64,000 nt of DNA from GW2011-AR18 sp038046085 (GTDB lineage Archaea > Nanobdellota > Nanobdellia > SCGC-AAA011-G17 > GW2011-AR18). The position numbers were made by a program, and so were the translations under genes. Every line of letters starts with the position of its first letter. Within the stretch, counting starts at the first letter, position 1. The DNA lies in assembly GCA_038046085.1 (NCBI GenBank), contig JBBSWW010000003.1, positions 36,583-100,582 of the forward strand. Reading direction: 5' to 3'. Below the pieces are notes generated by a model that searched no databases, was not told where the DNA came from, and saw nothing but the letters and a program-made list of their open reading frames with translations. Shown piece after piece: positions 35,176-44,031 of the stretch.

Positions 35176-36303
35176 TCAATTGTTAAACTTAGAAATTCTT
35201 GAAACTAACTCGGCTTCGAACCATTCCTGCTTATCTTTAGGAATTACACAACCAGCAGCCTTGTCATGACCACCACCAACACCTAACTCAACTAATAGTT
35301 TACCTAAACCGTAATTATATATTGTCCTTAAAGAGTATTTCATAGTTGATTTATCATTAGATAGAGAACGTATAACCACTAAACTCTTTTCTGGAAGTTC
35401 ATCTGCAATAATACTTGAGAATTTTGACATAAAACCTGCCCTATGAGTCTTAGGGTAATAAAATGAGATATCTCCTAGTAAAGTTCTTTCATTATAGAAA
35501 GATTTCTTCTCTTCATCTATAATACCTAATAATTCATTGTATGAATTCTTTATTTTATTAGCTGAACTACTATCAGATTCTGTGAATAAATTTCTAATAT
35601 TAAAGTCTTTATCTTCTATAACATATTTAATAATATCATTATTGCCATCTTCACCATTAATAATAAATGGAGCCCAAAACATAAGACTAAGATCATATAA
35701 TTTAGTGTTTTTTCCTTCAAAAGTCAATACATTATTCTGATTAAGCTTGTTTTCCATTAGAAGTGTATAATTCTCATTGAACAAGTCATTATAATCCAAT
35801 AAAAATTCTTTAAACTTTACAGGACAATTAAGGATCAAATAGTCACAGATACTTCCGACAGCACTAATATCTCTGCCTTTCTTACCTGTTTCTGGTAGGG
35901 ATTGATAGACAATTTCAGAAGTATTAACATTAATCAGTCCAGATTTTTGAGGATTAAGATAAATAATCTTATCAAAAGCACTTAAATCAGTAAATTCCAA
36001 AGGAAACCAGTCAAAAGCCAATATAGTATGAATACCATTCGATTCTAGATCCTGAACATCATTTTTCTTCAAACCTGAACGATTTCCTTTAAAGTTAACA
36101 AATTTACCTTTGAATAAACAATAAACCATGACAGAGGTAATACCATCAGGATCTTCATCACTAATCACCAAATCATAGTCTTTTACTAAGTATGATCTTA
36201 CTTTAGAATAAAAATCAGATAAATCCTGAGCTTTTACAGTTTCGATATTAGGATGAGAGAGATTAACATTAATGTCATGATGATCAACTATTACTAAATC
36301 CAT
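35176..36303 (-). CDS. DHH-family phosphoesterase (DHH/DHHA1)
   Basis: 375 residues. SDEDPDGITS (about 48-57) matches the first metal motif of the DHH family, and the C-terminal GVGGGHDKAAG (about 346-356) is a DHHA1 signature. The usual internal DHH motif is not obvious; instead VDHHD occurs at residues 6-10 before the first motif, and AFDWF stands near where DHH is expected. It could be a diverged RecJ/NrnA/GdpP-like enzyme acting on nucleic acid or nucleotides, or a partly degenerate paralogue. The start is fixed by an upstream in-frame TAG and the ATG at 36303. Confidence 0.7.
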   Translation of the reverse strand: MDLVIVDHHDINVNLSHPNIETVKAQDLSDFYSKVRSYLVKDYDLVISDEDPDGITSVMVYCLFKGKFVNFKGNRSGLKKNDVQDLESNGIHTILAFDWFPLEFTDLSAFDKIIYLNPQKSGLINVNTSEIVYQSLPETGKKGRDISAVGSICDYLILNCPVKFKEFLLDYNDLFNENYTLLMENKLNQNNVLTFEGKNTKLYDLSLMFWAPFIINGEDGNNDIIKYVIEDKDFNIRNLFTESDSSSANKIKNSYNELLGIIDEEKKSFYNERTLLGDISFYYPKTHRAGFMSKFSSIIADELPEKSLVVIRSLSNDKSTMKYSLRTIYNYGLGKLLVELGVGGGHDKAAGCVIPKDKQEWFEAELVSRISKFNN

Positions 36304-36406
36304 ACTAATACCAGAATTATTCTATATTTAAGATTTTAGATGAAAAAATGAAACAATATTCTGAAGAATAATAATACTTAAAAAGCCCTTAATAAAAAGA
36401 TTATTG

Positions 36407-37336
36407 ATGCGTTTTCAAAAAAAATTAGATGGTGCCCAGACCGTAGCTGTAGTAGATACTTCTTTTGGTGATTCAGGAAAGGGGAGTATAACAGACTGGC
36501 TTGCTTCTATGAAAGATAATAATGGAAATATTCTATTCAGACATGTATACAGAGCTAATGGCGGACCAAATACAGGGCATACAATATATGTAAATGGCAA
36601 TAAAACAGTATTTCATCTTATACCAAGCGCTGCACTAAATATGGGAGTAAATTGCTATATAGGAAGAGCAGTAGCATTTGAACCTAAAACATTCTTAATG
36701 GAGTTGGATAGAGTAAAACAATACAACCCCGAACCTAGAATAATAATAGACTATGGAGCTCCAGTAATAATGCCATGGCATATAGCAATAGATAATTTAA
36801 GAGAGGCAGCAAAGGGAAAAGAAAAGATAGGAACAACAGGAAAAGGGGTAGGTCCATGCATGGAGACAATGGCTTCAAGAAATGGATTTGTTATAGTAGA
36901 AACATTAACAAATAAAGAGGAATTAAGGAAAAGAGTAAATGAGGCTATAAACAGATTCCAACCTGAGATAAAACATTTGATCAATAAATTAAAAGAATAT
37001 CAAGAAATAGATAGTTATCTTGCTAATATAAAGCTACAATTAAACGGGAATTTAGGAATTTATTTTAATAATGAAGAACTCAATGCTGAAAAAATAATAG
37101 AAGATTATACAAAACATGGTGAGATAAGCAGTAATTATAATTCAAGAACAGTACTAAGTACAGTAAGCTCTGAAATGTTAGAATTTGAAGAGATCAAAAA
37201 TATAAAAGGTGTAAAAAAATTTGAAGAATTACCTGAAAATGCACAAAAGTATTTAGAAACAATAGAACAATTGACTAATTCTGAAATATTAATAATAGGA
37301 AATGGAACAGACAGAAATGATAAGATAGTGAGATAA
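36407..37336 (+). CDS. purA: Adenylosuccinate synthetase (short archaeal form)
   Basis: 309 residues from the ATG at 36407. FGDSGKG (about 20-26) replaces the usual WGDEGKG but keeps the catalytic Asp; NGGPNTGHTIY provides the active-site His, and GTTGKGVGPCME and GNGTDRNDKI bind IMP and GTP. The enzyme makes adenylosuccinate from IMP, Asp and GTP. Archaeal PurA proteins are shorter (about 330-340) than bacterial ones; this is shorter still. PurB is not in the window. A TATA-like CTTAAAAAG lies about 28 nt before the ATG; a TTG at 36404 is a weaker start. Confidence 0.9.
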   Translation: MRFQKKLDGAQTVAVVDTSFGDSGKGSITDWLASMKDNNGNILFRHVYRANGGPNTGHTIYVNGNKTVFHLIPSAALNMGVNCYIGRAVAFEPKTFLMELDRVKQYNPEPRIIIDYGAPVIMPWHIAIDNLREAAKGKEKIGTTGKGVGPCMETMASRNGFVIVETLTNKEELRKRVNEAINRFQPEIKHLINKLKEYQEIDSYLANIKLQLNGNLGIYFNNEELNAEKIIEDYTKHGEISSNYNSRTVLSTVSSEMLEFEEIKNIKGVKKFEELPENAQKYLETIEQLTNSEILIIGNGTDRNDKIVR

Positions 37337-37373
37337 GAAACATTAAAATACCAATTCTATAATATATTTTCTT

Positions 37374-39287
37374 ATGCTAGTATTCAGTAAAAAAGAGTGT
37401 GAGGAAAAAGCAAGAACATCAGAGTGGATACTAACAAATTCTATAGGTGGATATTCAAATACAACTCTTTCCTGCAAGAATACAAAAAAAGAACAAGGAC
37501 TATTAATAACTGAATTAAACAATAAAAAATACTTATTACTATCAGAACTAAATGAGGAACTAATAATAGAAAATAAGATAATAAAACCAGAAATAGAGAG
37601 TTTCTTATTTAATATTTATCCAACTATAAACTTAAAACATGAAGGAATAGAGATAATAAAATCAGTAGTAATGCCACATTTACATAATACAGTAATAATA
37701 TCTTATAAAATCTATTCAAACAAAGAGTGCAAGATACGAATAAAACCATATGTAAATTCTAGAGAGAATGATAAAATAAACAGTGAATTAACTGAATATA
37801 AACAGGCAGCAAACAGGAATACAGTAGTAATAAAACCAAGAAATATTAAAGCAGCAATTATAATAGGAAGCGATAAAGCAGAATATAAAGAAGACAGTGC
37901 ATTTGATGGAATAGAGTATAATGAAGAGGGATATTACAATGCAAAAGAATTAGTCTATAACCCTGGATATTTTGAGTATAATATAAGAAAAGGGATGAAT
38001 AAGATAAACATAATATGCGTAGCTGATCATGAGAAAAAAGCATATGAAACATTCAGCAACTTATATTCAACAAATGAGAGATATTATGAGAATTTCTTCA
38101 ATCATGAAATAAGCAGAGTAAGATCCTTGATAAGACAGACATATGAATACAATAATTTACAAGCAGATTATTTATTACCATACCTAATACAGTCTACTGA
38201 TACATTCATCAAAAGAATAAATGGAACTTTAAATATCATATCAAATTATCCTGAAGGAAAAGAGGATGGGAGAGATGCACTAATATCTCTAACAGGACTA
38301 TGCCTTACTACTTCTAAGTTTGATGATGCACAAAAAATACTGAAATACTATGCAGACAATATGATAAATGGATTAGTACCAATAAATATAAAGAAAAATG
38401 GCTTAGTAGAGAATAATTCAGTAGATGCAAGTTTATGGTTCATATATTCTGTCTATAAATATTACCAGTATACAAACAATATCAATTTCATAAAAGAACA
38501 CTTATGGGAAAAGATGAGAGATGTAATACATCATTACTATTATGGAACAGATCATGGAATAAAAGTAGACTTAGATGGATTACTAAATGTAAATAATACA
38601 GGACCTATGACATGGATGAACTCAAGTTCCACGATAAGAAAAGGAAAAGCAGTAGAAGTCAATGCATTATGGTATAATTCATTAAAGATAATGGATTTTT
38701 TTAGTTTAAAATTAGGGGATACGACATTAAAATATTATAGGTTGGCAGAACAGGTAAAAGAATCATTTAATAAAAAGTTCTGGAACAAGCATGAAAAATG
38801 TTTATATGATGCGATAACAGATAAAAATAATGATATAAGTGTAAGACCAAACCAGATAATAGTATTAGGATTACCATTCAGAGTATTAGAAAAGAACAGA
38901 GAGTATCATATATTAAGGAAAGTAACAGAAGAACTACTAACACCAGTAGGATTGAGGACATTAAGCTATAAAGATCATAGATACATATCAAGAATAGAGA
39001 AAGAGAACAGGAAAACATATTATAATGGAGTAGTATGGGGATATCTATTAGGATTCTATATAACATCTTACATGAGATTGCATGAGAATACAATGAAAGC
39101 AAGAGTAGAGATGGAAGAAAAGATAATGAAAGTAATTAAAAATAACCTAAAGAATAATGGAATAGGGACATTATCAGAAACTTATGAAGGAAAAATACCC
39201 TATAATAGTATTGGAAACATATCTAGTTGTTTAACAATAGCAGAGATAACAAGAGCATATGTGGAGAATGTGTTGAGAAAAGTTTAA
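37374..39287 (+). CDS. Amylo-alpha-1,6-glucosidase (glycogen debranching enzyme, GH133)
   Basis: 637 residues. The N-terminal domain shows SEWILTNSIGGYSNTTLS (about 15-32), the glycogen debranching N-domain signature. The C-terminal (alpha/alpha)6 glucosidase domain has KEDGRDALISLTGL, VDASLWFIYSVYKY and GPMTWMN...KGKAVEVNALWYN, including the acidic catalytic positions of the family. It hydrolyses alpha-1,6 branches in glycogen-like glucans. It starts 37 nt after purA, so co-transcription is likely. With Pgi, Zwf and the other sugar-phosphate enzymes at 43-54 kb it suggests use of stored glucan. Confidence 0.88.
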   Translation: MLVFSKKECEEKARTSEWILTNSIGGYSNTTLSCKNTKKEQGLLITELNNKKYLLLSELNEELIIENKIIKPEIESFLFNIYPTINLKHEGIEIIKSVVMPHLHNTVIISYKIYSNKECKIRIKPYVNSRENDKINSELTEYKQAANRNTVVIKPRNIKAAIIIGSDKAEYKEDSAFDGIEYNEEGYYNAKELVYNPGYFEYNIRKGMNKINIICVADHEKKAYETFSNLYSTNERYYENFFNHEISRVRSLIRQTYEYNNLQADYLLPYLIQSTDTFIKRINGTLNIISNYPEGKEDGRDALISLTGLCLTTSKFDDAQKILKYYADNMINGLVPINIKKNGLVENNSVDASLWFIYSVYKYYQYTNNINFIKEHLWEKMRDVIHHYYYGTDHGIKVDLDGLLNVNNTGPMTWMNSSSTIRKGKAVEVNALWYNSLKIMDFFSLKLGDTTLKYYRLAEQVKESFNKKFWNKHEKCLYDAITDKNNDISVRPNQIIVLGLPFRVLEKNREYHILRKVTEELLTPVGLRTLSYKDHRYISRIEKENRKTYYNGVVWGYLLGFYITSYMRLHENTMKARVEMEEKIMKVIKNNLKNNGIGTLSETYEGKIPYNSIGNISSCLTIAEITRAYVENVLRKV

Positions 39288-39311
39288 TAACTTCGAATAA
39301 TATAAAATTTT

Positions 39312-39641
39312 ATGGATCATATAAGAACACCAAGAATAATTGATGATGTTATTGTAGAAAAAAGTTCTATTGATGTAAACCTTAGATATAAACCTACAAA
39401 AGTAGAATTTTACTTTAGAGAAGAGTCATATGTAGATGACAGATATCAATTAACATTTAAATTTGGTAAAAATATTTATCGTACTAATACTGTTGTTGGG
39501 AGAGATGATATAGAAACAAGTTTAGCTAAAGTAAAAGAAAACTTAGATTCAGGAAAATATGATATTTTAATCACTTCAGATAACCCTCCAAAAGCAAAAC
39601 TTGAAGAAAGAGTAGATAATACTATTAAAAGCCAAACATAA
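39312..39641 (+). CDS. Hypothetical protein (109 aa)
   Basis: A soluble protein, mostly beta-strand, with an acidic and lysine-rich C-terminal third. I do not recognise a family. It starts 24 nt after the debranching enzyme gene on the same strand and ends 0 nt before the convergent gene at 39642. Confidence 0.55.
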   Translation: MDHIRTPRIIDDVIVEKSSIDVNLRYKPTKVEFYFREESYVDDRYQLTFKFGKNIYRTNTVVGRDDIETSLAKVKENLDSGKYDILITSDNPPKAKLEERVDNTIKSQT

Positions 39642-39980
39642 TTAAGAATATTTCTTAAGAATAATCTTAGCATTATGAAGAAGAGTTTTCAATTCGACTT
39701 TATCTGTATCATCACCAATAGACAGGAAAAGAGTTATGACAGGACCGTCAAGAAAGTTTTCAGGCTCTTGTTCTTCTTCAGAAGCACCCTCTTCAAATTC
39801 AAGAAAAAAACAACGAAGCTCTTCCAAATTCTCAGAAGTCTCCTTATCATCAAACTTTTCTATAATAACAGATAATTCCTGAATGAAATACTCTAAAACC
39901 TTAAGATTAAACTCTTTAAAATATTTAGAATCAATCTTGAATTTCTCAAAAACCTGCAAAACATCATCCTTACTAATCAT
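39642..39980 (-). CDS. Hypothetical acidic helical protein (112 aa)
   Basis: Soluble and helical, with a strongly acidic middle (about 61-80, FEEGASEEEQEPE) that is probably disordered. A short beta-rich FLDGPVITLFLSIG segment follows. No family recognised. It lies 39 nt downstream of the second Fic gene on the same strand (the Fic stop is at 40020), so the two may be co-transcribed. Confidence 0.55.
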   Translation of the reverse strand: MISKDDVLQVFEKFKIDSKYFKEFNLKVLEYFIQELSVIIEKFDDKETSENLEELRCFFLEFEEGASEEEQEPENFLDGPVITLFLSIGDDTDKVELKTLLHNAKIILKKYS

Positions 39981-40019
39981 AATATCCTATAGATAAGAAA
40001 ACTTTAAAACGTTTGTTAT

Positions 40020-40907
40020 TTATGACAAGTATCTCTTATTTTCCTTAATATAATTCCTGATGAACCATTGAATGAAAATATCATCTGAATTCTTAGTCTG
40101 AGATCTTTCAAGAGCATTATAATAACTATTCCTGCCTTCATAAGGAATATCAAGCATTGGATATTTATTATAGTTCAATACAAAATTCATCATCAACCTT
40201 GAAATCCTGCCATTACCATCACCAAATGGATGTATAGTTACAAATTTTAGATGAACAAGAGCAGCTAATTCAACTGGATGGATATCATTCTTATTAATAG
40301 AATACCACTTAAAGAATTCATTTGTTAAAGGATAAACTTCAACTGGGGATGGAGGCATAAATTTACTGCCTGAGATAACAACTTGATGTTTCCTTAACAT
40401 TCCAGCAATATCTTTCTTAGTATTATCAAATAATTTCTTATGCCAATATAAAACTAATGATAAAGACAAGTCTTTTTTGTATTTAATCATGTCATAGAAG
40501 ACTTCTTTATGAGATTCAGCTTCTTTAATATCATTAATAGGCTTATTATTTGGAGTAATACCTCTTTCTAATAAGTTTGCAGTATCTTTTAATGATAGAG
40601 TAGAACCTTCAATTCTTTGGGTATCGTAAGTAAACTTTACCATGAAAGACTGAGTATTCTTATCTTTGATAGAAATAGGCATATTTTTTAATTCTTTAGA
40701 ATAATTAGATCTGATTTTATCTAATATAGAATGCCATTTTTCTTTGTAAATCTGACTAATGAATTCTTTTTTTAATTCTTCAATATTGTCAGGAATAGTC
40801 TTACCTAGATATATCTCTTTTTTATTGACTTTGTTGTTTTCTCTATAAGAATGTTCTAGATAATAGTATTTTTCTTCGTTATTTACTTTAGTTTTTAATA
40901 CAACCAT
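40020..40907 (-). CDS. Fic family protein (class II), second copy
   Basis: 295 residues. The active-site motif HPFGDGNGRISR (226-237) is intact, and the N-terminal inhibitory motif TQRIEG (96-101) fits [S/T]xxxE[G/N]. The N-terminal YYYLEHSYRENNKVNKKEIY segment with LGK resembles the N-terminus of the Fic protein at 5167, so both share an accessory domain. The two proteins are otherwise clearly diverged and not a recent duplication. It probably transfers a nucleotide moiety to a target hydroxyl. Codon use follows the surrounding core genes better than that of the first Fic gene. Confidence 0.88.
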   Translation of the reverse strand: MVVLKTKVNNEEKYYYLEHSYRENNKVNKKEIYLGKTIPDNIEELKKEFISQIYKEKWHSILDKIRSNYSKELKNMPISIKDKNTQSFMVKFTYDTQRIEGSTLSLKDTANLLERGITPNNKPINDIKEAESHKEVFYDMIKYKKDLSLSLVLYWHKKLFDNTKKDIAGMLRKHQVVISGSKFMPPSPVEVYPLTNEFFKWYSINKNDIHPVELAALVHLKFVTIHPFGDGNGRISRLMMNFVLNYNKYPMLDIPYEGRNSYYNALERSQTKNSDDIFIQWFIRNYIKENKRYLS

Positions 40908-40915
40908 AAATCATA

Positions 40916-40967
40916 TTACCTCTACAAGTTTATATAATTTACTATTTACACTAAAATGTAGGGGTAA
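40916..40967 (-). promoter_or_regulatory. Inverted repeat straddling the TATA box of the second Fic gene
   Basis: Arms TTACCTCTACA (40916-40926) and TGTAGGGGTAA (40957-40967) are inverted copies with one mismatch, 30 nt apart. Between them on the - strand lies ATTATATAAA (about 40929-40938), 25 nt or so before the Fic ATG at 40907. The downstream arm would cover the transcription start. This layout suits a repressor binding both sides of the promoter; the role is inferred. Confidence 0.5.
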
Positions 40968-40969
40968 AA

Positions 40970-41968
40970 TTAATTCACAATATGCTGGACTTCAGCTTTT
41001 ATCATACTGTTCAGAGAGACTAACTTATCCATGAACTCATTAGATGTAAGACCTGCAGCTTTAGCTGATTTGATAAAGTCAGATTCAACAGCCAAGTAAC
41101 AGTTAGGATTAACTTCCAAAACACATGGACTAGCGTCGTATCTTATATCAACAGAACAGTAACCAGTACCTGGGAATTTTGATACTATCTTAGTAACCAT
41201 TTCTTTAATATTAACTGAAACTTCAGGTTCTATATCCTGAACTCTTGAGTAAGTATTCTTGAAAGCGTTAGTATTCTTGCTCCATTTAGCCTTGTAAGAT
41301 AATATCTTAGGTTTATTCTCGAAATGTTCAGTGAAATCAATCTCTAAAATAGGGAAAACTTCAACATGACCATGACTAAAGATAACAGGAACACAGAATT
41401 CTCTGCCATTAATGTACTCTTCAGCGAACATATTGCCATATTTAGGAACTGTTTCCTCTAATTTCTTGTATAATTCAGCTTCGTTATTAACAACTGAGTC
41501 TTCATCAACACCAACAGATGAGTCAGTCTCAACTGGTTTAAGTATTAAAGGAAAAGCTAAATCAGAGTTAATTTTAGTATCAATCTTAGTAAAAATCTGA
41601 TAATCAGCAGTCCTAGCATGACATTTTTTGAAAAATTCCTTAGCAACAGTCTTGTTAGTCAACAAACCCATGACTTCTGAATTACAACCACTAAAAGGAA
41701 TGCCAGTTGATTCTATCTGTTTCAATATTCTATCATTAATTTCAACACCATCAAATGTATCAATACCATTGAAAATGAATTCAGGATTGATTTTCTTGAT
41801 ATCAGAAACAAAATTCTCTGAAAATTCAACTAAATCAACATTATGACCAGAATATCTTAATCTTTCAATCAAATACTTATCAGCTGTATAGATTCCTTTC
41901 TCTGTTACTGAAATTCCGTCGATGTCCTTTTCAACCTCTTCAGGACAGTGTAAATATACTATGTGCAT
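40970..41968 (-). CDS. D-alanine--D-alanine ligase-like ATP-grasp enzyme
   Basis: 332 residues of Ddl-like ATP-grasp architecture: an N-terminal flavodoxin-like domain (FIFNGIDTFDGVEINDRILK), FSGCNSEVMGLLTNKTVAK, FPLILKPVETDSSVG (ATP-binding lysine loop), MFAEEYINGREFCVPV, and the metal site LEVNPNC near 275-281. Archaea lack murein, so the role is probably another ATP-dependent amide or peptide ligation. The ATG at 41968 is preceded by a TATA-like CATTATATATAA in the divergent promoter region. Confidence 0.8.
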   Translation of the reverse strand: MHIVYLHCPEEVEKDIDGISVTEKGIYTADKYLIERLRYSGHNVDLVEFSENFVSDIKKINPEFIFNGIDTFDGVEINDRILKQIESTGIPFSGCNSEVMGLLTNKTVAKEFFKKCHARTADYQIFTKIDTKINSDLAFPLILKPVETDSSVGVDEDSVVNNEAELYKKLEETVPKYGNMFAEEYINGREFCVPVIFSHGHVEVFPILEIDFTEHFENKPKILSYKAKWSKNTNAFKNTYSRVQDIEPEVSVNIKEMVTKIVSKFPGTGYCSVDIRYDASPCVLEVNPNCYLAVESDFIKSAKAAGLTSNEFMDKLVSLNSMIKAEVQHIVN

Positions 41969-42111
41969 TTTTGTGTTTCTTGTTTATCTATTTTTAATTA
42001 TATATAATGGTACATGAAGTTATTTAAATAGCTTTTTATTTTCTAATAAAAAAATTTTCAGAATCGACGGAAAAAATTTAGAAAATATTAAATAAAAGAA
42101 AAATCCGTAAA
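41969..42111. promoter_or_regulatory. Divergent promoter region between the ATP-grasp and CruF-like genes
   Basis: 143 nt without coding potential. A - strand TATA-like ATTATATATAAT sits near 41998-42009, about 30-40 nt from the ATP-grasp start at 41968. A + strand TATTAAATAAAAG lies near 42085-42097, about 20 nt before the ATG at 42112. Both promoters fit leaderless or short-leader transcripts. No clear operator repeat was seen. Confidence 0.45.
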
Positions 42112-42975
42112 ATGTTAATGAAAAATTTTTATCTAATTGAAGTTTTTATAATCATTTTATATTTTTTAACATTATTTTTGATAAGAAAAGACAAATACAA
42201 AGTAAAAATACTAAGTTTAGCAACAATATTTGCAATAATATTTGAAAATTTCAACATATATCTATCAAGAAATGATGTTGGAGGATATTTTTACAATACA
42301 AATTTCATATTCTATGCGTTTGATACGCCATTATTTGTCATATTATCATGGGGAATGATCATATTAAGTGCAATGTTGATAAGCGATAAATTAAAAATAA
42401 AAGAGAAATATAAACCATTCATCGATGCTGTTTTAGTTTTATCAATAGACTTAAGTGTAGATACAATAGCGATAAGAGAAAAATTATGGTTTTGGAATCA
42501 ATATAGGTTAACCGAAGGATTTTTCGGAGTGCCAGCAAACAATTTCATAGGATGGTTACTAGTTGCTTTTGTATTCTGTTATGTATTTAGATATTTACAA
42601 GAGAAAAAGATAAAGAATGAACTAACCTATTATGCAATACCTGTAATTTCTTATGTAATATTCTTGTTTTTGTTCTATTTTGTAGATTTCATAGAAAAAA
42701 TATTCAAATTAACTAAATTTACAGAGTTATATCTAGTTTTAGGATTGATAGTTCTGTTCATAATAGTAGGAACTCTTGGATTTGATAAAAGAAAAACAAA
42801 GAGAGAAAATAATTATTTAATACATCTAATAAGAATACCATTCCATATCTATGCATTCTATGGACTAATAACAATGAGAATAGAAAATGAGTGGATATTA
42901 TGGATAACTGCTATAGTTGTATTATTAGTTGATATTGTGTTAACATTGAGAACAAAAAGAGTTATAAGTAAATAA
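42112..42975 (+). CDS. CruF/DUF422-like carotenoid biosynthesis membrane protein
   Basis: 287 residues, about eight transmembrane helices. The segment REKLWFWNQY...GFFGVPANNFIGWLLVAF closely follows the DUF422/CruF signature (GxWxW...GIPxxNFxGW), and an early ENFNIYLSRNDVGGYFY helix matches the family's first conserved region. Known archaeal members hydrate C50 carotenoid precursors (bacterioruberin pathway). No other carotenoid gene is in the window, so the substrate may differ. It heads a + strand run with an alpha/beta hydrolase, rpiB and rpe (24, -4 and 40 nt gaps). Confidence 0.7.
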   Translation: MLMKNFYLIEVFIIILYFLTLFLIRKDKYKVKILSLATIFAIIFENFNIYLSRNDVGGYFYNTNFIFYAFDTPLFVILSWGMIILSAMLISDKLKIKEKYKPFIDAVLVLSIDLSVDTIAIREKLWFWNQYRLTEGFFGVPANNFIGWLLVAFVFCYVFRYLQEKKIKNELTYYAIPVISYVIFLFLFYFVDFIEKIFKLTKFTELYLVLGLIVLFIIVGTLGFDKRKTKRENNYLIHLIRIPFHIYAFYGLITMRIENEWILWITAIVVLLVDIVLTLRTKRVISK

Positions 42976-42999
42976 TCAGATAAAAACATAGGGGAAAAA

Positions 43000-43554
43000 A
43001 TGAAAAATTGCATTATAATACATGGATGTGCTGAGGAAAAAAATGATAAAACCTATTCTAAGCAGTGGATACAATGGACAAAAAAACAACTTATGTTAAA
43101 TGAAATTAAAACTGAAACACCATTGATGCCTAAACCATGGAAACCAGTATATGAAAATTATAAAAAAGAGTTTGAAAAATATGAAGTCAATGAGAATACA
43201 ACATTAATAGGGCATAGCTGCGGTTGCGCATTTTTAGTCAGATGGTTAGGCGATAATAAGATTAGAATCAAAAAATTAATATTAGTAGCTCCATGGAAAA
43301 TAGCTTCTGAAGAAAATGATTATATAAGAAAAGAATTTTACGAGTATAAAATTGATAATACTATAAACTCTAGAGTTAAAGACATAGTAATGTTCACTGC
43401 AGATGATGAGGAAGAGGATGGCAAAAAAAGCTTAATAATGTTCCATAAAATATTAGGTGGAAAGATCATAGAACTAAAAAATAGAGGGCATTATACTCTT
43501 GGTGATATGAAAACAGAAGAGTTTCCAGAGTTAATAAAAGAGGTATTAAAATGA
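43000..43554 (+). CDS. RBBP9/YdeN-type alpha/beta hydrolase
   Basis: 184 residues. The nucleophile elbow GHSCG (about 71-75) supplies Ser, and the C-terminal RGHYTLGDM the His; LVAPWK and FTADDEEEDG fit the small serine-hydrolase RBBP9/YdeN group. Substrate unknown. A purine-rich AGGGGAA precedes the ATG by 5-10 nt and could act as ribosome binding site. Overlaps rpiB by 4 nt (ATGA), indicating translational coupling to sugar-phosphate metabolism genes. Confidence 0.8.
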   Translation: MKNCIIIHGCAEEKNDKTYSKQWIQWTKKQLMLNEIKTETPLMPKPWKPVYENYKKEFEKYEVNENTTLIGHSCGCAFLVRWLGDNKIRIKKLILVAPWKIASEENDYIRKEFYEYKIDNTINSRVKDIVMFTADDEEEDGKKSLIMFHKILGGKIIELKNRGHYTLGDMKTEEFPELIKEVLK

Positions 43555-43991
43555 AAAAAAGAATCTATATCGGAGCAGATCATAGAGGATTCAAATTAAA
43601 GAATAAATTATTAGAAAGTTTAGAGAAAAAATACGATGTAATAGATCTAGGGAATACAATATATGATAAAAATGATGATTATCCAATATATACAACAAGA
43701 GTAGCTCTAGCTGTAAGCGAAGGAAAAAGCTTAGGAATACTAATATGCGGATCAGGACAGGGGATATCTATAGCTGCAAATAAGATAAAAGGAATAAGAG
43801 CAGCATTATGTGAGAATACAAGAGATGCAAAACTATCAAGAAGCGATGATGATGCAAACATACTATGCTTACAAGGAACAACTAAACTAGAAACAGCAAA
43901 AAGAATGATAAAAACATTCATGGAAACAAAACTAAAGACAAAAAACAGGTACAAAAGAAGAATAAATCAGATAAAGAGACTTGAGAAATGA
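43551..43991 (+). CDS. rpiB: Ribose-5-phosphate isomerase B
   Basis: 146 residues. IYIGADHRGF (D10, H11) and ILICGSGQGISIAANK with the catalytic Cys66 are diagnostic, as is RAALCENTRDAKLSRSDDDAN. It interconverts ribose 5-phosphate and ribulose 5-phosphate. Most archaea use the unrelated RpiA; the B form is the bacterial type. Coupled to the upstream hydrolase gene and 40 nt ahead of rpe. First gene of the pentose-phosphate island. Confidence 0.93.
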   Translation: MKKRIYIGADHRGFKLKNKLLESLEKKYDVIDLGNTIYDKNDDYPIYTTRVALAVSEGKSLGILICGSGQGISIAANKIKGIRAALCENTRDAKLSRSDDDANILCLQGTTKLETAKRMIKTFMETKLKTKNRYKRRINQIKRLEK

Positions 43992-44031
43992 GGTGTATTA
44001 AAAAAAATACAGTTGTTCGAAATAAAATACA

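Noticed and set aside
40916..40967. Inverted repeat as a transcription terminator for the ATP-grasp gene
   Set aside because: The arms are 30 nt apart with a TATA box between them and no T-run follows the second arm; archaeal termination relies on T-rich tracts, so a promoter operator is more plausible.
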